NCBI GenBank assembly: GCA_030323885.1
Contig: CM059193.1
Coordinates: 53,906,749 to 53,970,748 of the forward strand
Direction of reading: 5' to 3'
Origin: Branchipolynoe longqiensis
Lineage: Eukaryota; Annelida; Polychaeta; Phyllodocida; Polynoidae
DNA length: 64,000 bases
Below the pieces are notes generated by a model. It saw nothing but the letters and a program-made list of their open reading frames with translations. It searched no databases and had not been told where the DNA came from. Position 1 is the first letter of the stretch, and every line of letters starts with the position of its first letter. Position numbers and translations under genes: made by a program. Positions 21,480-32,556 of this stretch are shown piece after piece.

Positions 21480-23767
21480 TATAACACTATAACTCTCTGT
21501 AGAGTGCTGTCCTTTGCTACTTCCAGTCTGATTTTGTTTAAAATATCATGGTCTATGTCGATTGCTGCCACCGTCATATCGTCGTCGAACAACTCATCAG
21601 GGCTTGTTACCCTTGTGTGTGCTCTGGACAATGTGTCTGCAAAAAACATTAGGGTGCCTTTAATATGGACGATGGAGATGTTATAATTCTGCAAAAGCAT
21701 TCTCATGCGTTGCATGCGGGCAGAGAGTGTATGTATTGGTTTATTCATAATAGCTACCAACAGCTTGTGATCAGTTTCAACAGTTATTTGTTTTCCAAAT
21801 ATGTATTCGTGAAATTTTTTACAACCAAAACAAATAGCTAGTAACTCTTTTTCTATTACAGCATAATTTGATTGGGTTTTATCCAAAGCCTTCGATGCCA
21901 TGGCAACTGGCCTCTTGTCTTGAAACAACGTTGCCCCCAGTCCAGACTTGGAAGCATCTACTTGCAAAACTATGTCTTCCTTTACATTAACATACTTTAG
22001 TATGTGGGCCTTTGTTAATAGTTGTTTCAGAGCTTCAAATGATTTTATTTGTTCTGCCTGCCAGTGCCATGCGACATCTTTGCTTAGGATGACCCGTAGA
22101 GGCTTGGTTAACTCTGCCATGTTAGGTATAAATTTGCTGACGTAACCAACCATCCCTAGGAACCGCTGTACCGCTTTTTTGTCTTGCGGTGTAGGCAAAT
22201 CAATAATCGCCTGAATACGGTCTTTGTTAGGTAACAGGCCATCAGATGTAATCAAATGACCAAAGTAATTAACCTGCGATTTACAAATAACAGATTTTTT
22301 AGGGTTCAGATTTAAATTGAACCATCTAGCCTTTTCCAATAGGTTCTTCAATCTACTGTTGTGTTCCTCAATGTTTCGACCATAAACCAATATATCATCC
22401 GTTATAACATTAACACCCTCTAACCCTCCAAGTATGCCGTTCATCTCTTCTATAAATATGTCACCAGCTGTTTTTATGCCAAACGTCAGACGTGTATATC
22501 TGTACCTACCCCATGGGGTATTAAACGTGCATAGATGAGAACTTTCCTCATCTAGCTCGATCTGCCAATACCCGCTGTTGGCATCTAAGACAGAGAAGAT
22601 TTTAGCGCCACTGGTGTTCGCAACAACTTCCTCAATCGTCCGGGTAGGAAATGGACCCCTTAAAATGGCCTTATTTAATTTAGTTGGATCTAAACAAATG
22701 CGTATCTTCCCAGGTTTCCTCACAATAGTAATTGAGCTGACCCAAGGAGTTGGTTCTGTTTGCTTGACTATGACTCCTAATTCTAACATACGATCTAACT
22801 CTTTTCGTACATCTGATATTATAGCGTGAGGGATTCGTCTAGGCGCATCAATAATAGGTGTAACATTTTTATCAATATGAATATGCGCATTTACTTTTAT
22901 TTTACCAAGGCCACTAAAAACATCATTATATATATTTACCAAATGAGTAGCATTTGCTGCAGGATTCACGTCAGTTGAGATACAGTGTACTCTCCGGATT
23001 AGGTCGAGTGCAACACAAGCACTTTTGCCTAAAATTGGACTGCCTGTCTCTGTTACTTGAAACTTGAGTGTCTTTCCGTTGACATCGATCATGGATTCGC
23101 CTATCGGACGTACGCGTTGCCCAGTGTAGGTGACGAGATGGCAACACGGTGGAGTAAGGCTCACGTTGGCAATGCCTCGATACAGTCGTTGTGGAATTAT
23201 GTTCGCGTCCAATCCAGTGTCGAGTTTGAACTTGACATCCACGTCCTGTAGTTTCATCATGGCGTACCATAATCGATCCTTTGTGTTGTTGTCTCCATCC
23301 ATTGCTCCGACGAACAAATCGTGTCCATCGTCATCTTCATCGCATGTACGTATCCATCCATCCTGCGCGTCATGTTGTTCGATGCCCATTTCATTTACAC
23401 TCGTCCTCTTATTAAAATTGTTTCGACACATTTTAATAAAGTGTCCTGTTCGTCCGCATGCAGGGCACTGCTTTTCCTTCGCAGGGCATCGACCTTGTAT
23501 GTGTTTATAACCGCAATTAGGACACCGATATTGTGCCATATTAGAGCGGTATGATTGTTGTTGTTGATTCGATGGTCGTTTCCATGGCGCCGACTGGCGC
23601 TGTGACGTCATGCCGTTGTTGAATTTTGAAAGTACGTCAACATTTTCTGTCGAACTGCTACGTGAAATATCACTTATTAACTCAGATTTATGCTCACTTA
23701 AACGGCACATACTAATAGTCGATCCCGTAGGTTTCTGCTTCTTATCCCGCATACAATCCGATCGCAC
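21480..23767 (-). pseudogene. G1 gag C-terminus, protease, RT, RNase H
   Basis: The order is CCHC knuckle (CPACGRTGHFIKMC), aspartic protease (FKLDTGLDANIIP), RT (FSVLDANSGYWQIELDEE, VITDDILVYG) and RNase H (VLQVDASKSGLGATLF, HIKGTLMFFADTLSRAH). The frame is open for over 750 codons. It breaks at 21480-21492, where the 8-bp unit CACTATAA is repeated twice, throwing integrase out of frame. Confidence 0.92.
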
Positions 23768-24159
23768 AATAACGAATCCTCGAGCTCACCGTAATTACAA
23801 AACGAAATACGATCACGAAGAGTTCTGATATATGTGTCCATTGTCTCGTTCGTCTGGTTAAGAGAATTAAACTGATATCTCACCACTGTTATGTTCATCT
23901 TTCCCTCACAATAAGTTTTAAAAGCCGCAATCAGGATATCAATTTTGTCACGTTCAGCTACATCCAGTGTGCGATGAATCTTTTGTGCTTCTGTTCCTGC
24001 TACGTGCAAAAACACGCAGCACTGAACTCGTTCAGACTTCCCGCTCACTCCTGCTGCTGTAGCGTATATCCTGTAAGAGTCAATCCATTGACACCAATTC
24101 AATGTCATATTGCCCTCAAAGTTTAGTGGCATTGGGGGTTTTAATCCGGATAATGCCAT
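23750..24159 (-). pseudogene. G1 gag N-terminal part
   Basis: ATG 24159 lies 21 bases after the primer site. It encodes the retrotransposon gag domain (WIDSYRIYATAAGVSGKS, QCCVFLHVAGTEAQKI), similar to G2 and G3. One frameshift near 23750 separates it from the zinc knuckle. Confidence 0.85.
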
Positions 24160-24180
24160 GTCCTATGAAGGCAAGCCACA

Positions 24181-24190
24181 TCTGACACCA
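24181..24190 (-). other. G1 primer-binding site
   Basis: TGGTGTCAGA directly after the 5' LTR; shared by G1, G2 and G3. Confidence 0.85.
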
Positions 24191-24318
24191 TGTAAGATAC
24201 GAGTCGACACCGTGAGTTCCAGTTAGTAACTGACCTTTATTTGATTCCTGTATCCCTTGGTTACAATCTATATGCCGCTGGTTCCCCGTACCTGCCGGAT
24301 TGGCCTAGATACATAACA
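24191..24318 (-). repeat. G1 5' LTR
   Basis: Copy of the 3' LTR with three substitutions. Confidence 0.93.
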
Positions 24319-24374
24319 GCTGCATACCACATTCGCATGCCATATACTACGTATCTATATGGAATCTTAGTTTA

Positions 24375-24715
24375 ATACGGGCTTCAAAAGCCACAGTATG
24401 GTCAGCATATACCAATATGTAGGGCCTACAAGTAGGTTACATTGTGTGGCACTACAGCCCCCACTGCCGTGTCATGATAGTGTTTTCAACTTGGGTAGTG
24501 TTTTGAACATACGTCCTACACCAGCTCTCTAGATGCATGTAGTGACTGCTGATCAATTTGGTCTAACAAACCAGGACCCAGCACATACTGACATAATATG
24601 ACAGCTACTTACAGCAGGTATTACATAGCGTTCAATTTACAGCTGAGGCTTCGTCACTAAAGCAGACTAATCAAGAAGTGTAATTAACACATGTTTGTGA
24701 TCAGTGAAACGGTGA
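24375..24715. other. No gene recognised
   Basis: Contains TAGTGTTTTCAAC-type repeats (24478-24515) also seen near 18420. Otherwise unique. Confidence 0.5.
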
Positions 24716-26508
24716 CCACCCAAGTGCAAAGAGAAACAGCACCAATGACAGCTGGTGTTAATGCTGTAGCAGTCTGCCTTCACCTCTCAGACAAACATCA
24801 GCAATGACAGCTGGTATTAATGCTGTTGCAGTCTGCCTTCACCTCTCAGACAAACAGCACCAATGACAGCTGGTGTTAGTGCTGTAGCAGTCTGCATTCA
24901 CCTCTCAGACAAACATCAGCAATGACAGCTGGTATTAATGCTGTTGCAGTCTGCCTTCACCTCTCAGGCAAACAGCACCAATGACAGGTGGTGTTAATGC
25001 TGTAGCAGTCTGCCTTCACCTCTCAGAGAAACAGCACCAATGACAGCTGGTGTTAACGCTGTAGCAGTCTGCCTTCACCTCTCAGAGAAACAGCACCAAT
25101 GACAGCTGGTATTAATGCTGTAGCAGTCTGCCTTCACCTCTCAGGCAAACAGCACCAATGACAACTGGTATTAATGCTGTAGTACTCTGCCTCCACCTCT
25201 CAGACAAGCAGCACCAATGACAGCTGGTGTTAACACTGTAGCAATCTGCCTTCACCTCTCAGACAAACAGCACCAATGACAGCTGGTGTTAACAATGTAG
25301 CAGTCTACCTTCACCTCTCAGACAAACGGCACCAATGACAGCTGGTGTTAGCGGTCTAGCAGTCTGCCTTCACCTCTCAGAGAAACAGCACCAATGACGG
25401 CTGGTATTAATGCTGTAGCAGTCTGCCTTCACCTCTCAGACAAACAGCACCAATGACAGCTGGTATTAATGCTGTAGCAGTCTCCCTTCACCTCTCAGAC
25501 AAACAACACCAATGACACCTGGTATTAAAACTGTAGCAGTCTGCCTTCACCTCTCAGAGAAACAGCACCAATGACAGCTGGTGTTAATGCTGTAGCAGTC
25601 TGTCTTCACCTCCCAGACAAACAGCACCAATGACAGCTGGTGTTAATGCTGTAGCAGTCTGCCATCACCTCTCAGACAAACAGCACCAATGGCACTCGGT
25701 TTTAACACTGTAGCAGTCTGCCTTCATCTCTCAGAGAAACAGCACCAATGACAGCTAGTGTTAACACTGTAGCAGTCTGCCTTCACCTCTCAGAGAAACA
25801 GCACCAATGACAGCTGGTGTTAATGCTGTAGGAGTCAGTCTTCACCTCCCAGACAAACAGCACCAATGACAGCTGGTGTTAATGCTGTAGCAGTCTGCCT
25901 TCACCTCTCAGACAAACAGCACCAATGGCACTCGCTGTTAAGACTGTAGCAGTCTGCCTTCACCTCTCAGAGAAACAGCACCAATGACAGCTGGTGTTAA
26001 TGCTGAAGCAGGCTACCTTCACCTCTCAGACAAACAGCACCAATGACAGCTGGTTTTAATGGTGTAGCAGTCTGCCTTCACCTCTCAGAGAAACAGCACC
26101 AATGACAGCTGGTATTAACGCTGTAGCAGTCTGCCTGCACCTCTCAGACAAACAGCACCAATGACAGCTGGTGTTAATGCTCTAGCAGTCTGCCTTCAAC
26201 TCTCAGACAAACAGCACCAATGACAGCTGGTATTAATGCTGTAGCAGTCTGCCTTCACCTCTCACACAAACAGCACCAATGACACCTGGTGAACACTATA
26301 GCAGTCTGCCTTCACCTCTCAGAGAAACAGCACCAATGACAGCTGGTGTTAATGCTGTAGCAGTCTGCCTTCACCTCTCAGGCAAACAGCACCAATGACA
26401 GCTGGTATTAACGCTGTAGCAGTCTGCCTTCACCTCGAAGACAAACAGCACCAATCACAGCTGGTATTAACGCTGTAGCAGTCTGCTTTCACCTCGAAGA
26501 CAAGGAGC
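24716..26508 (+). repeat. 59-bp satellite, about 30 units
   Basis: The unit includes GCACCAATGACAGCTGGT, GTTAATGCTGTAGCAG and TCTGCCTTCACCTCTCAGA. The first copies alternate ATCAGC and AGCACC variants, hinting at a dimeric higher-order unit. The last unit runs directly into a SINE. Confidence 0.95.
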
Positions 26509-26622
26509 CGCGTAGACAGGTATGGGTAAGGTGATGACATCAGGGAGCCTAGGTGCTATAATGGTTAGCACACTGGCCCGGAATGCAATATTTCCAATTT
26601 TCATCACCCCAATGGCAATTAT
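26509..26622 (+). mobile_element. tRNA-derived SINE, shortened
   Basis: Same family as 11447-11946: GGAGCCTAGGTGCTATAATGG, TAGCACACTGGCCCGGAATG, ATTTTCATCACCCC. The B-box half of the tRNA part is deleted. Confidence 0.75.
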
Positions 26623-27592
26623 TATGTTGCGAACTTCACAATATCAGAAATGCTTAAGAAAATTCTTTTTATAAATGAAAAAAAGAAGGAAAAAGTAAAC
26701 CCTCATGGGTTGATTAAATGATTAATATACCGGTTCTGTAAAATGCTTCTTTTTGTTGCTGTCTCTCTGCGTAGCACGTTATTTATTATAGATGCTTGTA
26801 AAGGAGGTCCTGTTTACGAGGGTCACCGGGTGCGTTGCCATATAAATCATCCTCATTCACAATATACCCAATAAGTCGACCATGTGTGGTTCCAAAGTGG
26901 GGTAGGGTTTTTCTCGTTAGTTTTTACAGTAATCCTGGTTTCCCGTTCTAGACGTTTTATAGAAATGTGAACCTTCCTATTAAGTTGTAAGTAGCCAGGC
27001 AGAATTAAAAGGAAGGCGAACAAATATTATCTGTGTTTGGAAAGGGCCTTTTGATTTTTTTAAGTATTTAAGCGTGGATTGGTCGTGATATCGGTCTGAG
27101 ACCCAACACATGTAGAACATCGACAGATGTCTCAGCTTCCAGAAATTGCATTATCACACTTCTGAAAAGGAAAAGATAATTTAAATTTACTTTCTTATGA
27201 ATTAATATAGTACTGTGTAATTTATTGATTGGATTTATTTATTTATATTCAAAACCTGGCGATGCTAATTACGTATAATCCATCGGTGATATAATCAATC
27301 ATGAATAGTTGTACTTCTGTGGTATACATCAAACAAACGAGCAATGAAACAAATATAAATATGTATTGCATCATCTCCCCTGTATATTTATGTATCCTTG
27401 GTGACTTCGGATTGAAAGTAAAATGAATTAGTTTGCAATTTTCCCGCTAGGACGAAGGGTGTTGCCAATACGTCTATTCCGAGTTACTATCCGCTGGTTC
27501 CTGAGGAAGAACTGAAGCTGTGACTTGGCGTGTTCACAAGCCCGGAAGCGGGGTCCCTCACAGTCACATTCTTTAAAGCCAATTTGAACATA
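26623..27592. other. No gene recognised
   Basis: AT-rich sequence without supported ORFs, RNAs or clear repeats. Confidence 0.5.
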
Positions 27593-27856
27593 TCAATTCG
27601 AGGTTATATTATTGACCAAAATTACACAGCTTCCTACCCTACATTGGTTTTCTGAATTGGGCTGCAGTGAAATTGTGCTAGCAAGTAGTCTAACTAAATA
27701 ACACTTCCTGATCGCATATGTAGTGGTGTGTAGAGCGGCAATGTGCTTGTCCACATCCACCCTAACTTGGTCAGTGGTCTGCCTAGTGGCTGTGTGGACA
27801 CCAATGTTGGTGATTCGGAAATGCCGTATTAAGACAGTCGCTGCTGCCTGAGACAC
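27593..27856 (-). CDS. Unrecognised 87-codon ORF
   Basis: The frame is open about 20 codons further upstream of the first ATG (27856), to a TAA near 27912. The sequence is non-repetitive, with a central SQAAATVLIRHFRITNIG stretch. I recognise no domain. It could be an exon of a gene lying mostly elsewhere or chance. Confidence 0.2.
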   Translation of the reverse strand: MSQAAATVLIRHFRITNIGVHTATRQTTDQVRVDVDKHIAALHTTTYAIRKCYLVRLLASTISLQPNSENQCRVGSCVILVNNITSN

Positions 27857-27964
27857 GGACGCTTTTCTTTTCTCTTGTTCTCCTTTTGATTCCTGTTCTT
27901 TTTTCCATTATATTTATAGATTAAAAAGGGCAAATTTCAATCACTGACAATTAGTCTTCCTGTT

Positions 27965-28100
27965 GTGACTGCCCCATACCCTATCCCAATAATGCTAAGC
28001 ACCAGGCAAGGTAGCGACAAGTATGCATTTTTAAGTCCTTGGTTTGACTCGGCGGTAGTTCACAATCTGCCACACGAAAAGTGGATGCACAAGTTATCAG
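27965..28100 (-). mobile_element. Leu-like SINE fragment
   Basis: Reverse-oriented middle and head: CCCTATCCCAATAATGC, AAGTCCTTGGTTTGACTCGG. Confidence 0.75.
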
Positions 28101-28435
28101 GCCACCCCGTCTGGCATGCATCTAGTGGTCAGGCATTTTTCACTTTTATTTTTTAAACACGCATTCTCACCAGACGCCATACTTTATTTGGAAGCCCTCT
28201 TATAGGCGAGTTGACATGCCTACCCACAACGGAATTCTGGGTAGGAAAACCACTTCCGGGAATGTGGTCGGCGTTGTTTGGGGGGCGGGGTATACCTCAC
28301 CGATGTAGGCTTTTCAATGTTATTGTTAGCTACACTTTACAGTGTATTTGAAACAAGGTGTGTGCATACTTTTACGCAGGTAATGCATTGCTAAATGCAG
28401 GGTTGTGTACACAGGCTACGTCCCCCGAAACACCC
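28101..28435. other. No gene recognised
   Basis: Unique-looking flank of the following satellite. Confidence 0.5.
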
Positions 28436-29265
28436 ACGTTCCACACACACATACACACCCACATTCCACCCACACATGCACACACCCACATTCCACACAC
28501 AGATACACATGTTCCATCCACACATACACACCCACATTCCACCGACACATGAACACACCCACATTCCACACACAGATACACACATTCCATCCACACATAC
28601 ACACCCACATTCCACCCACACATGCACACACACATTCCACACACATTCCATCCACACATGCACACACCCACATTCCACACACAGATACATACACATTCCA
28701 TCCACACATACACACCCACATTCCACACACACACACATTCCACACACATACACAAACCCACATTCCACCCACACATACACAAACATTCCACCCACACATA
28801 CACACACATTCCCCCACACATACACACCCACATTCCACCCACACATGCCCACACCCACATTCCACACACACACACATTCCATCCACACTTACACACCCAC
28901 ATTCCACACACATACACAAACCCACATTCCACCCACACATACACACAAATTCCACCCACACATACACACCCACATTCCACCCACACCCACATTACACACA
29001 TTCCATCCACACATACACACCCACATTCCACCCACACATACACCCACATTCTACCCACATATATACACCCACATTCCACCCACACATACACACAAATTCC
29101 ACCCACACATATACACATTCCATCCACACATACACACATTCCACCACCCACCCACACATACACCCACATTCCACCCACACATAGACATTCCACCCACACA
29201 TGCACCCACCCACATTCCACCCACAGATACACACACATTCCATCCACACATACACACACAATTCA
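28436..29265. repeat. CA-rich satellite (CCCACATTCCACCCACACATACA type)
   Basis: Units of about 22-28 bp with variable length fill 830 bp. The long ORFs on both strands are by-products of the period and lack any coding signature. Confidence 0.93.
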
Positions 29266-29486
29266 TATAGCACTTCAATATATCGATCCAGTTTTGACAA
29301 CAAAGACAGAAATAACAAACAAAAACTAAATTCAATTAGTAGGCCTATTGCGTTAATAGTTCCAAATATCGCAATGACTCAATGAGTTTGGCAATATAAA
29401 CAATGTATTGGTATCGTAATCCAGAAAGGGTGATGAATGAATAGAAATGGAAAGCACACCAAGGAATGATTCAGTAGCTTAGCTGT

Positions 29487-29610
29487 GTTTGTTGGGGGCC
29501 TTACGTCCTGGGAATTTCTAAGGTCATATCATATTTCATGACTTAAATATTACTTTTAACCAGCACTATAAAGGCGCATAGACCTTTGATGTTGCTAGGA
29601 AGTACAAACC
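29487..29610. mobile_element. SINE remnant
   Basis: TTACGTCCTGGGAATTTCTA and AGGTCATATCA at the left (reverse orientation) and TTGATGTTGCTAGGAAGTAC at the right (forward orientation): two opposed 3' ends. Confidence 0.55.
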
Positions 29611-29664
29611 AAACAATCATCCTAAAGGTAGACCACAATGCGTCTGCAGTGGATGGTTGGCTGG

Positions 29665-29990
29665 GTGTTGGAGTTTTACGTCCTAGCAACATCTAAGGTC
29701 ATATCACTTATCAGGACGGCTGCCGACTTGTGACAGTGCGCACTCATGGCGACTTTACAATGTTTCCCCATGGGAGACCAGGCCACCAGCACTATGCCGT
29801 GATTTCACACCCAGTCACATTATCCTGACACTGAGTGAACCAGCCCTTGCCCTATCCTAATAATGCCGAGTGCTATATTGGAAGCAACAAGTGTCAATTT
29901 TGTAAGTCATTGGTTTGACTTGACCTCGACCTTCCACATGTGAGGCCTGCCCTCTACAGATTCGGCCACCGCGTCCACCGCGTCCGGAGC
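29665..29990 (-). mobile_element. Leu-like SINE, near full length
   Basis: Reverse orientation from TTACGTCCTAGCAACATC through CCTATCCTAATAATGCC to AAGTCATTGGTTTGAC and a degraded tRNA head ending near 29990. Confidence 0.82.
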
Positions 29991-30174
29991 GTCTGAAGTG
30001 AGCTACGTCGGAAATCGCGGCACCAAAATGTTATGTTACAAGCTAAATAGCCATAACAAAAATAGTGTTTGATTGTCACCTCTTGGGGGTTTATGTGGGT
30101 GTGCGCTCACTGGAGACAGCAGGGATGGTTATAGGTGATATACATCCAAAGTGATAGTAATATGTGCAATGTAT

Positions 30175-30362
30175 GTCATCATCATCATCATGCTGTCGGT
30201 CGTGATGCAACAAAGACTGCTTTCGTTACTTGACTGCCGCTCTCCATTTAGCTCTCTGCTGTGAGAGTTGCATCCATGTGGTCTTAATGTCTCTCAGCTT
30301 CAGGTTTCTCTTGATGGTATCCTTGAACCGGAGACGAGGGCACCCTCTCTTTCTGTAGCCAG
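30175..30362 (-). pseudogene. LINE ORF2 C-terminal fragment
   Basis: On the minus strand the frame reads GCPRLRFKDTIKRNLKLRD then TTWMQLSQQRAKWR, a C-terminal motif common in non-LTR retrotransposon ORF2 proteins. A short (ATG)n tail lies at 30178-30192, as in LINE 3' ends. Confidence 0.6.
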
Positions 30363-30840
30363 AAGACAAACATTTCATTAAAGCTGCCTGCAAAAGGGTT
30401 GAAGTGCTGCTGGCTTTTGCAAGTTACCAGCGGCACTCTCTCGGGGAGCAAATAGAGGTTTCACACCGGCAAGAACATATGGGACTGTCTTCCAGTCCTT
30501 TTATTTTTTTCAGAGTTTGGGGATTGCATTGTGCGCTGCGCGACGCGTTGGGGGGTTCCATGCATTATTAATTATCTGGACGATTTTGCAGCGCTCGGCC
30601 ACGACTGGGAGACGTGTGCGTGATATTAAAATATAGTCATTACATTGATAAGAAAATTGTTTAAAAAAAATGTAATTGTCCATGTTGCCGGAAACATGCA
30701 TAATTCACAAACCCTGACTACGGGCTTGATATGAGCAGCACCATAGATACCGTTCGTAGCGCGCATCGCTATGTACAAAGTTAACTTCCGGTAGTAGATT
30801 ACCTGGCCACCGTCGTCGACGGATCGATTGAGCGAATAAG
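30363..30840. other. No gene recognised
   Basis: Probably the leader of N3, but no terminal repeat could be matched to the right end. Confidence 0.4.
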
Positions 30841-30904
30841 AAAATCTATACTAGAGATGGCCCAGAACTACTCTTGGTAAACATGTTTAACGTACAGTGA
30901 GAAA

Positions 30905-31300
30905 GTGTTTAATATGATAGCAGACAAGCGTCTGCCTAATGGTTGGGCGGATGAAGGCAAAATTGTTGAGGTTCGACAAGATGTGTGTGGGTTAGGGAAA
31001 CGTATTGAGCATCAACATGTAAAACAAGTGTCGATGTCGTCGTTTTCAGACTTTAAAAAGGGAGTAGATGCACGCCCCTGCGTGATCTGGAATAAGGGAG
31101 GGACCTGCGGGTTCGATGGTGATCACGCAGGTGTAGGACGTTTTATCATATTTGTGCATATTGTGCGTATAAGCTTCGGAGGAAGCATGCTCACAGGGAG
31201 ACTGAATGTCATTCAAAACAACGTGCATCTGAGCTGATAGTTGACGAATCTTCTAACCGTACGAAGAGTTTTTGATTCGCAGTGGGCCTGGTGCTGCGGA
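30905..31300 (+). pseudogene. N3 gag-like zinc-finger ORF
   Basis: RPCVIWNKGGTCGFDGDHAG matches the PCYAWN...C...H cluster of N2 gag. After about 31130 the frame shifts and the next frame reads HICAYCAYKLRRKHAH then ETECH, a further Cys/His cluster. The two frames together resemble the C terminus of a Ngaro gag. Confidence 0.6.
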
Positions 31301-31539
31301 TGTCGTTGAGAAGTGCGTATAGCGGAGGTCAGCGACTGCAGGTTCCATCGCAAGTCTACAGATGGCGCCACCATACAGTAGTCGTCAAGTCGCCAGGTCG
31401 GCCAGTGTCGAGATCAGGTCGGTGCGGTTTTTTCGTCGGTGTCATGTCGGCCTTCAAAGTTACTGTTGTCGTCTCCCCTGCTTTATTCCACTCTTAGGCT
31501 AGTTGTAGTCCCCTTAATGCTGTAAAAAATCTTGGTGTT

Positions 31540-32547
31540 TTGGGGGCCCTTTCCCCCCCGATCCCCAAAAATGTTAGTGACTTTTCCATGAAATTGGTAA
31601 AAGGACGTCCTACGCCATCTATCGGATCCAGTCGGTATTACAAGTTTGTAAAAAAGCCGAGGCGGGGCGCCACGTACAAATTTAATTGTTTTTATGGTCA
31701 GAACTATAGCCGGAATCGCTTTATTGATAATTCCTCAAATAGTACGCCTTTTAAATGGTTCAATCAGAAACACAGGTCACTACTTGCAGGCCCTGAAGTG
31801 GTTTTGAAGGGGGGAGTGTGTAATACAGTAACTTTAGGTACGGTGACACAGCGGACACCACCGGTGTTGGATTTGCCTCCGACCGGGCTCGAACCACGCC
31901 ATTGTCATGGCGACGCCCAAACATCAAACTGCCTTTCCCACTGCTCGGGTGACCCCGCTTCAGTGTCTGATACACTGATTGCTAGGCTGTTGCCTATGGA
32001 CAGATCGAATATGGCCCACCTGTCTGGTCCTGATACCTCTTGTGGCGCAAAGGTCTTCTCGTCTAGGGCTGGCTGTTGCCCCCCTATCTCTTCTAATGTT
32101 AGCCCAGCCGCTAATTTACTTAATATTTCCTCTCGCAACCCTTGTCAGTTATCCCTTGGTAGGCACCTTGCTACTTATTTCACTGTTAAAGCTGTAGACT
32201 ATTGTTCAAGTGTTGTGGATACTGGTGGGGGTTGTACTTCTATTATGGCTTCGGATTTTACCAATCCACACTGTGATGAACTTAACATTGACAATGACAA
32301 TTCTGAGATTGCCTTGGAGCCCATGATGGATCCTAAAAACTTTTTAGATACTAATATGGATGGACAAGCTGGTATGGTCTACCCAAATAAGGTGTTGGTT
32401 CCATCGGCTAAGCAAATTCCGCCGGTTGAAGTTACAGTTGATGTTGTATGTCCGTTGAAGTTGGGAGGAAAAGACCCGCCTGTTGATCTCTCTAATATTG
32501 ATACGATAGATGACTTTAACGTTGAAGAATGTACTGTGATGATGTGA
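31540..32547 (+). CDS. N3 central ORF, function unknown
   Basis: 335 codons open, ending just before the RT-bearing frame. No domain recognised. The part 31870-31990 reads like a tRNA-derived repeat in reverse (CTCGAACC on plus is a B-box complement), so a SINE may be embedded. The second half is acidic and low in complexity, and may be the linker before RT. Confidence 0.45.
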   Translation: MGALSPPIPKNVSDFSMKLVKGRPTPSIGSSRYYKFVKKPRRGATYKFNCFYGQNYSRNRFIDNSSNSTPFKWFNQKHRSLLAGPEVVLKGGVCNTVTLGTVTQRTPPVLDLPPTGLEPRHCHGDAQTSNCLSHCSGDPASVSDTLIARLLPMDRSNMAHLSGPDTSCGAKVFSSRAGCCPPISSNVSPAANLLNISSRNPCQLSLGRHLATYFTVKAVDYCSSVVDTGGGCTSIMASDFTNPHCDELNIDNDNSEIALEPMMDPKNFLDTNMDGQAGMVYPNKVLVPSAKQIPPVEVTVDVVCPLKLGGKDPPVDLSNIDTIDDFNVEECTVMM

Positions 32548-32556
32548 ACGTCTTCT

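Larger units (their letters stand above)
19537..24318 (-). mobile_element. Ty3/Gypsy LTR retrotransposon G1
   Basis: The LTRs 19537-19664 and 24191-24318 are 128 bp each and differ at three positions. The element is flanked by GCTG at 19533-19536 and 24319-24322. The primer site TGGTGTCAGA (24190-24181), complementary to a Leu-type tRNA end, abuts the 5' LTR. A purine tract (AAAAGGGGAGG) abuts the 3' LTR. Domain order gag, protease, RT, RNase H, integrase identifies Ty3/Gypsy. The near-identical LTRs imply recent insertion. Confidence 0.95.
19350..24374. mobile_element. Second copy of that MITE, split by G1
   Basis: Left part 19350-19536 begins CTAAGATTCCATATATGCGG. The right part 24323-24374 ends in the complementary TATATGGAATCTTAG. 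G1 sits between with GCTG duplicated. Confidence 0.65.

Noticed and set aside
24716..26508. CRISPR-like array
   Set aside because: The whole 59-bp unit repeats without unique spacers, and the context is eukaryotic.
28372..29329. ORFs of 160-295 codons on both strands
   Set aside because: They come from a CA-rich repeat with few stop codons; composition is monotonous (Cys/Val/Gly or His/Thr/Pro) and all frames are similarly open.
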